64,000 nucleotides of DNA from Hymenoscyphus infarciens. Taxonomy: Eukaryota; Ascomycota; Leotiomycetes; Helotiales; Helotiaceae. The notes beneath the pieces were generated by a model. The model was given only the letters and a program-made list of their open reading frames with translations, was not told the origin of the DNA and ran no database searches. This document shows positions 57,919-64,000 of the stretch, piece after piece. The stretch covers positions 1 to 64,000 of the forward strand of contig LLCB01000321.1 in NCBI GenBank assembly GCA_001414345.1, read 5' to 3'. Positions within the stretch are counted from its first letter, which is position 1; each line of letters opens with the position of its first letter. Made by a program: the position numbers and the translations under genes.

Positions 57919-59981
57919 TTAGTCGACCTCCTCGACAGTTGGTCCATCATCGTGGGTGGCACCAGCTCCTCCAGCACCTGGGAAACCTCCAGCTCCACCT
58001 GGCATGCCGCCTGGAGCTCCAGCCCCATCAGAACTTCCGTAAAATTTCATCATTACAGGGTTTGCCACGGCCTCGAGCTCCTTTTGATGTTCCTCATACT
58101 CCTCCTTGGTAGCCTGTTGAGACTCATCCAACCAGGCGACGGTCTTGTCAATCTCAGCCTTGAGCTTCTCCTTGTCGGCAGCATCAAGCTTCTCATCAAC
58201 CTTGGAGTCGGAGAGAGTGTTCTTGAGGGAGTATGCATATGACTCGAGTCCGTTCTTTGCGCTGATACGTCCAGCCTCGGCCTCATCCTCAGCCTTGTAC
58301 TTCTCGGCCTCAGCCAACATGCGCTCGATGTCCTCCTTGGACAAACGTCCCTTGTCGTTGGTGATGACAATCTTGTTGGATTTACCGGTTCCCTTCTCGA
58401 GAGCAGAGACGTTCATGATTCCGTTGGCATCGACATCAAAGGTGACCTCGATTTGTGGGACACCACGTGGTGCAGGTGGGATACCAGTGAGCTCAAATTT
58501 ACCCAAAAGGTTGTTGTCCTTGGTGCGTTGACGCTCACCCTCGAAGACTTGGATAAGCACACCAGGTTGGTTGTCGGAGAAGGTGGAGAAGACTTCGGAC
58601 TTCTTGGTTGGGATGGTGGTGTTTCTTGGGATGAGCTTGGTCATTTGTCCACCAGCAGTCTCGATACCGAGGGACAATGGCGCGACATCGAGGAGGAGGA
58701 TCTCGTTGGTGGACTTGGAAGAGGTGTCTCCGGAGAGAATGGCAGCCTGGACGGCAGCACCATATGCAACAGCCTCGTCAGGGTTGATGGACTTGTTTGG
58801 CTCCTTGCCGTTGAAGTAATCGGTAATGAGCTTTTGGATTCTGGGGATACGAGTGGAACCTCCGACGAGGACGATCTCGTGAACCTTGGATTTGTCAATC
58901 TTGGCATCTGCGAGGACACGGTCGACTGGGGTGGTGGTAGAACGGAAGAGGTCTTGGCAGAGCTCCTCGAATCTAGCACGAGTGATGGAGGTGTAAAAGT
59001 CGATACCCTCGAAGAGAGAGTCGATTTCGATGGAGGTTTGTGCGGAGGAGGAGAGGGTTCGCTTAGCTCGCTCGCATGCGGTGCGGAGACGACGGAGAGC
59101 ACGAGCGTTGGTGGAGAGGCTACACAGCTGTTAGTATCTTGATATTGCGACAATGAGATGTTGGGAAACACTTACTCCTTCTTGTGCTTTCTCTTGAACT
59201 CTGAAACGAAATGGTTGACAAGTCTGTTGTCGAAATCCTCACCACCCAAGTGAGTATCACCTGCGGTGGACTTGACTTCAAAGATACCCTCCTCGATGGT
59301 CAAGAGTGAGACATCGAAAGTTCCTCCACCAAGATCAAAGATGAGAACGTTTCGCTCACCCTCAACCTTCTTGTCGAGACCGTATGCAATGGCGGCTGCG
59401 GTAGGCTCGTTGATGATTCGAAGAACGTTGAGACCAGCGATTAAACCGGCGTCCTTGGTGGCTTGACGTTGTGAATCGGTAAAGTATGCTGGGACGGTGA
59501 CGACGGCGTTGTTGACGGTTCCACCAAGGTAAGCCTCGGCGGTCTCTCTCATCTTGACCAAGATCATGGAAGAGATTTCCTCTGGTGTGAATTGCTTCTT
59601 CTCGCCCTTGAACTCAATCTCGACGACAGGCTTTCCACCACGGTCGAGGACGGTGAAGGGAAAGTGCTTCATATCAGCCTGGACTTCCTGGTCTGCGAAC
59701 TTACGTCCGATCAGACGCTTTGCGTCGAAGACTGTGTTGGCGGGGTTCATGGCGACTTGGTTCTTTGCGGCATCTCCGATCAGACGCTCGGTATCTGTGA
59801 AGGCAACGAAGGAAGGGGTGGTTCGGTTTCCCTGGTCGTTGGCGATAATCTCAATTCGATCATCTCGATAGATACCTACACAGGAGTAGGTGGTTCCAAG
59901 ATCGATACCTATGGCAGAAGTGTTAGGGAGAGCCTCATCCTGGCTGCGACGAGAGGAGTACTTACCAATGGCTGGGGCCAT
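57919..59981 (-). CDS. HSP70: cytosolic heat-shock protein 70 (SSA type)
   Basis: Three exons (59981-59966, 59908-59176, 59119-57919) give 649 residues, the usual length for cytosolic HSP70. Hsp70 binds unfolded segments and cycles with ATP, J-proteins and exchange factors. Only 16 nt are coded in exon 1; removing the 57-nt intron, which has no stop, joins MAPAI to [12 protein letters not shown] and gives the canonical start. Signatures seen are [22 protein letters not shown] and [15 protein letters not shown], the linker into the substrate-binding domain ([19 protein letters not shown]), a GGMPGG-type Gly-rich tail and the terminal EEVD that binds TPR co-chaperones, which places it in the cytosol or nucleus rather than ER or mitochondrion. 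Codon choice is C-ending and biased, as in highly expressed genes. The second intron sits after KHKKD. Possible heat-shock element upstream. Confidence 0.97.
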
Positions 59982-60221
59982 GATGGGCGGTGTGATGGGG
60001 GTGAAGAGTAGATTGTAGATATTATTGAATATGCGAAGAAGGAAGGCTTCGTGATGGGTTGAAGTCTCGGTGAGAGTGGTGTTGTGTTGTTGTGTGAGAG
60101 TTGTGAATTGGAATGTCTTGAAAGGAAGAAGGTGGCCGCAGGCTGAAGATTTTAATACCTGCGCAACCGGTTGGGTGGAAATGTGTGGAACAAGCTGGAA
60201 TAAAAAAGAAGCGAATCTGCT

Positions 60222-60231
60222 GGAACCTTCT
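60222..60231. promoter_or_regulatory. candidate heat-shock element upstream of HSP70
   Basis: GGAACCTTCT fits the nGAAnnTTCn core of a heat-shock factor site about 240 bp upstream of the HSP70 start codon. More GAA/TTC half sites lie close by (GGAAC near 60187, GGAAT near 60197, AGAACC near 60248), but not all at perfect 5-bp spacing. Function is inferred from context. Confidence 0.5.
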
Positions 60232-61872
60232 GCCGCTAAAAGTGGCAGAACCTTGCAACGCCGAGAACAGCACATTCACCTTCACATTCACCTCACATTC
60301 ACGCACTTTCAAGACGGAACCAGAAGTCTCTCCAAGTCACCTTTACTAGTAACATAATTCTATTCTTTTTCTTACTATTTTCTTTCGTTGCATCCTCTTT
60401 TTCCTACCTAATTGCTACCTAATTCAGATTCTGTGTTGATTCCATCGCAAGCTGTAGAAGTGGAGCTCCCCTCACTTACCCAAAACGGCTCACCGCTTTA
60501 TGACGCAGTGCAGTGTCGTCGCTGGCTGGCACCACGGCACCATGGGCAACAATGGAATCTCTGCTGATTTTTCACCCCTCAATCGCCCCACCAATATTGC
60601 CTTCAGGTTCCATTGCCCACCTCCCACCCCACCGCTCAAGTCCACCTCAAGGCTCAAGTCTGCTGGGAAATCCTTCTTTTCCCTTCGATTCAGGGGAAGC
60701 TAAATCCTTCACTCGAGGTGAATTACCCATCACATCATAATCATATCATCTGGAACCTTCGAGTAATATTACGACTCGAAAACTTGACGCAAGAAGGCTG
60801 ACTCAATAGCAGATGAGTGGCAAGGCATTTTAGGCCTTTTGAGACCAATCAATTCCGTCTCAATCAATTCCAAGAAGGAATTAGGATAGAATTCCCTGGA
60901 GGGGTTTGCGGATCATGTGACTTGCCTCCTCGAGTCGGCCCTTCGAACGGCGGGGATCTCTGGCAATGAGAAAGAGCCCTGATTCACTCAAACACTGGGC
61001 ACAAAATGTCAACTCTCTCTCATAGAAAGGACTGTACCGTTCAGTGTTTACTCAATCTTCCGTCTCTCAATGTATGTATGTATTAGAGGCTGTGTTCGGA
61101 ATCTACTTCTGGGCAATGCAATGGCTAAAGTTCAAGTGGCACACTTCTAGATTGCCAAATTACTCTATACGATAATATGTTTGCAAATTGCATTTCACTA
61201 TTCACAGCCCCTCCAAGGTCTCGTCAAAAGGATTGACAAGGTGCTTGTTTTGTGCTCCGTTGGCACCAGTAAGTCTCGAAACCTTTAAAACGATTTCTTG
61301 ATTCTCAACCTTTATTATAAGATGGGATCAAGAGAAATGCTATCAATCCCCTCCCCTCCGAATCGTAATTATAAACAAGTCAGTGTAATTTATATACCAT
61401 ACTCTACTTTCCCGAATTTTCAATTTATATTGATTCCTCTACACATGTAGGAGAACGCTTCAAGACTAGATCCCCGTATCACCTCATCTAGGCGTGCGTG
61501 GTGTTTTCTAACCATGGGTAAACAAACCTCAGGTGTTCGTTACTAATGACATCTACTTGCCGGCATGAACTCCGAATATCAGATGATGAAAGAGTAAACA
61601 GACCACTTCAGAAATATCGCGAAACGTATCATATTTGATAGACAGAGTGAAATCATCAAGTAAACTTTTCCGTTTCCGGACGGACCGGGGAAAAAACTCT
61701 CGGTGGCTTCATCGGAGTCTCGGACACGAACTCGGCATCCGATGCTTTTGACCAATCAGATTCACATCGAAAGTCAGCCTTTTGATAGCCTCATCGATAA
61801 CTCACATCTCGAGTCCAGATTTCTACTTTCCCATCTACACAAGTTGTACACTTTTCTGCAATTGCAATCACA
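60232..61872. other. intergenic between divergent HSP70 and NDUFAF2-like genes
   Basis: No gene is supported. A second GGAACCTTC word occurs near 60751. The region contains the promoters of both divergent genes; short overlapping frames at 60500-60800 are not convincing. Confidence 0.4.
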
Positions 61873-62628
61873 ATGACATCCCGACAAACCTTCAGTCCAA
61901 TAAAAACAGCATGGTACAAATGGAAATCCCAAAGATGGGTTCCAGGCCGCAAGAAATTCCTAGTTGGTTAGTCCCGTCCCTCCTCCCCCTCCCCCAAACT
62001 CCCTCCCTAGCCCTTTTCCCCTTCTTCCCCCATTCAAACCCCCCTCTCATTTAATCAAAACCAACACAACCCCACAGGCCTCGACCTCCATGGCAACACC
62101 TTTTGGGAATTCCGCGACACCCTCACCTCCCACCAACTGCGAATGCGACGCATAGTCCAATACCCCCGCGTCTCGCACCTCTCCGACGTCCAGGTTTCCC
62201 CCCAGTGGCTGCAGTGGTTACGGCATACACGAAAGGAGGCGCCGAGTATCGCGGAGCAGGAGGGGGATGTGGCGAGGAGGGAAAGGTTGAAGATTCTTGC
62301 TGCGCAGGCGGATGCTAGGTGGGCGCAGAAGGGGAGTTTGTTGGAGCAGCCCAAGGAGAGGAGAGACTTGCTAGGGCATGGGAGGGGAGAGATGGAGGTG
62401 GGGGATATTGGGAGGGGGGAGTCGGGGCAGCAAGAGGGAGAGAGAGAGTTGGTGGGGGAGGAGATACCTTTACCTACGCCGGACGTGTCGAGGACGATGA
62501 AACATAATCCGAATATTGAGCCTGAGACTAAGGGGAAGGAAGATCCGTGGAAGCTGGCAAAGGGGGGTCCGAGTGAGGAGTGGCAGCCTCAAGCTTGGGG
62601 TGGTGGAAAAGCTCCTTTGCGACGTTGA
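61873..62628 (+). CDS. NDUFAF2: NDUFAF2/mimitin-like complex I assembly factor (NDUFA12 family)
   Basis: Two exons (61873-61966 and 62078-62628) give 214 residues. The 111-nt intron is C-rich; its acceptor CACAG joins FLVG to LDLHGNTFWEF in phase. The start MTSRQTFSPIKTAWYKWKSQ is the first ATG in frame. The B17.2-like fold is recognised from GNTFWEFRD, MRRIVQYP, VSPQWLQWLRHTR, SIAEQ and LAAQADARWAQKGS, which together match the mitochondrial paralogue (NDUFAF2, also called mimitin or B17.2L) that assists assembly of respiratory complex I. The remaining tail is acidic and Gly-rich with LPTPD and a final EDPWKLAKGGPSEEWQPQAW. A structural NDUFA12 subunit would lack this long tail, so the assembly-factor reading is preferred. 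Confidence 0.85.
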
Positions 62629-63747
62629 TGAGATGCTACCTACACGCGGAAGGAGGAAAGAATTGTATTTTTATAATGTACGATGGATGTTAATGTCTAG
62701 AAGGAAGCAAAACACGGCATTGCCATTGCCATTATTCTGGGAAAGCGGGAGTTTGGGATATTACAAAGGGAGTATGGGGTTGAGGTTAGGGTGAATAGCA
62801 ATCTTGTGTTGTATGAAATCTCAACGGATCTTCTCCTATTCGTACCCAAGAATTCTCTTCTACGGTGATATTGTTTGTCCGAAGCATGGGCTAAGAGAAG
62901 TGAGTATTATTCGAGAGAAACTCAAGGAATGAGAAATAGAGTGTTTACAGATTAATACTTATACCTCCTCTTACATTACCATTTATACATTCTTTGGGGT
63001 GGATTTCGACTCTACTTTTGAACTTTCACTATTATCATCGTCCGATTCGTTCGCCAGGTTTTGTTTCCATGTCGTTCTTCTTTGCTTCTTGAACGCTCTC
63101 ACTCTAATTTTGTTGCATGTCGTACCGGAGGTTTATCTCCGTTTTGTTGCACATCGTGATGTTCGAGCGATCGCTATTCTTGGACGTTAGCCCTTCTCAA
63201 CGATCGTTATAGTACTTCAAACCAATAGCTGGAGTTTTGTTGCATATTGCTGTCTGCAACGATTGCTACTCTTGAACGCTCGTTATTCTTGAACGCTCGT
63301 TATTCTTGAACGCTCGTTCTCAAGGCTTGTTGCCTATCGCAATTTGAAAACGGTCGTTATTCTTCAATGCCAACGATTCATGTTGTGAATGATCGTGTTT
63401 TCCGAACGTTTGGTGCTGTACAGAGGCTGTGACTTGGCAGCTGTTGAGTAGCTAAGTTGCGTAGAGGAGTGCTTCGATTGAGCCGAGTAAATCTAGTCTA
63501 GCGAGTGTTGGGGAGTGAAGTAAATTGAGTCCAGTTGATTTTACCAAGTCCTTTGGGACAGACTGAATTCCATTCTCCTAAAACCTCTGAGATAATAACA
63601 TAATCAGGCCACACTTAGTAAATTGAAGAGTTTCCGCCATACATTTGCAACATCCTACTTTTTTTTTAAGCAAAGTCCAAAGCGAGTGTATCCAAGAACC
63701 AAAGGATCTCCCACCATCTCCTACCCGCTACAAAACCCCAAACCTTT
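62629..63747. repeat. gene-free region with degenerate tandem repeats
   Basis: Between about 63000 and 63400, the words TTGTTGCA and CGATCG/GGTCGTTATTCTTGAACGCTC recur about every 70-90 bp in diverged form. Within this, a perfect 17-bp unit GTTATTCTTGAACGCTC is repeated at about 63280-63316. No coding frame is supported. The rest is the 3' flank of the gene cut by the right edge. Confidence 0.5.
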
Positions 63748-64000
63748 CTACGGAACCATAACACTCCTCCCCACCCTCCCCTCCTCCTGCACACTCTTAA
63801 AAGCCGACTCCCATTCTCCTAACCCAAACGTGCTAACTCCTTTCCACAACCCCAACAAGCCCATTTCGACCATCCCGATCAGCTCCCCAACATCTTTCCT
63901 ATCATACATCCACTTCCCTTTAAACTCCAAATCCCGAAGCACCACAGCAGCCATAGGGATCCCCACATCACCCCTAATACCCCCCATAAAACTGACTCTG
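63748..64000 (-). CDS. zinc-type alcohol dehydrogenase-like protein, C-terminal part only
   Basis: The frame is open to the right edge, so only the last 84 codons are present. It reads RVSFMGGIRGD, then IPMAAVVLRDLEFKGKWMYDRKDV, LIGMVEMGLL and GRVGRSVMVP before the stop at 63748. This matches the end of the MDR (medium-chain dehydrogenase) superfamily: a strand with MGG, the RD..KGKWMY helix and a GR.GR...P close. Such enzymes oxidise alcohols or reduce aldehydes/quinones with NAD(P). The Rossmann fold and any zinc ligands lie outside the window, so zinc-dependent ADH against quinone oxidoreductase cannot be decided. Confidence 0.75.
   Translation of the reverse strand, partial: RVSFMGGIRGDVGIPMAAVVLRDLEFKGKWMYDRKDVGELIGMVEMGLLGLWKGVSTFGLGEWESAFKSVQEEGRVGRSVMVP

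Noticed and set aside
58453..59142. 229-codon plus-strand frame opposite HSP70
   Set aside because: Long antisense frames are an expected effect of the biased codon use of highly expressed HSP70 genes.
63748..64000. Start of the ADH-like gene at the ATG at 63987
   Set aside because: The frame remains open and conserved (RVSF) upstream to the window edge, so the gene is cut rather than starting there.
1..64000. CRISPR array, prokaryotic operon or phage signals
   Set aside because: No regularly spaced identical repeats with unique spacers were seen, and the gene structure is clearly eukaryotic.

Overview
The window looks like nuclear chromosomal DNA from a filamentous ascomycete (Pezizomycotina; a Leotiomycete is my best guess, from family resemblance only). 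The evidence is that almost every gene has short spliceosomal introns (about 48-130 nt, GT..AG, with CTAAC/CTGAC-like branch sites). It also carries a filamentous-type long OMP decarboxylase, a TRK transporter, an EME1 homologue and an EEVD-type HSP70, and gene-bearing DNA is interrupted by extremely A/T- and TA-rich islands typical of repeat-induced point mutation (RIP) acting on transposons.

Layout. 0-0.8 kb is a RIP-like island. 1.8-5.4 kb (-) is a four-exon gene for an unrecognised ~1100-residue protein with a SAP-like motif and acidic tail. 6.7-9.1 kb (+) is a decayed CorA-like membrane protein gene. 9.8-10.5 kb (-) is a small membrane protein. 10.76-10.87 kb (-) is an intron-containing tRNA-Ser(CGA). 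12.1-14.3 kb (+) is a TRK potassium transporter. 14.9-16.1 kb (-) is a decayed short-chain dehydrogenase. 16.7-18.1 kb (-) is a hydrophilic stress-type protein with TGTTS repeats. 19.6-20.1 kb (-) is a fragment of a fungal EST1-like family. 21.5-23.4 kb (+) is an intact CorA magnesium transporter. 23.9-25.8 kb (+) is an ECM33-like receptor-L-domain membrane glycoprotein.

25.8-30 kb is repeat-rich, with small inverted-repeat elements. 30.1-34.0 kb (+) encodes an ANK-PH-ORD oxysterol-binding protein whose last intron is GC-AG. 36.7-38.8 kb (-) is EME1, the partner of the MUS81 nuclease. 41.0-42.5 kb (-) is a FAD monooxygenase. 44.9-46.1 kb (-) is orotidine 5'-phosphate decarboxylase (URA3/pyrG). 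47.6-56.3 kb is a large gene-poor repeat region with RIP islands and several non-autonomous DNA transposons that still have target-site duplications. 57.9-60.0 kb (-) is a cytosolic HSP70. 61.9-62.6 kb (+) is an NDUFAF2/mimitin-like complex I factor. The right edge cuts a zinc-type alcohol dehydrogenase-like gene (-).

The genes are separate housekeeping and accessory loci, and I see no operon-like or biosynthetic-cluster logic. Ion transport is represented by one TRK gene, one intact CorA gene and one decayed CorA-like gene, but nothing shows co-regulation. The most distinctive content is the decayed gene set and two families of small DNA transposons: a PIF/Harbinger-type family with TWA duplications and a hAT-type element with a perfect 8-bp duplication. 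All splice sites and relationships were worked out by reading the sequence and recognising motifs; no alignment or database search was run.
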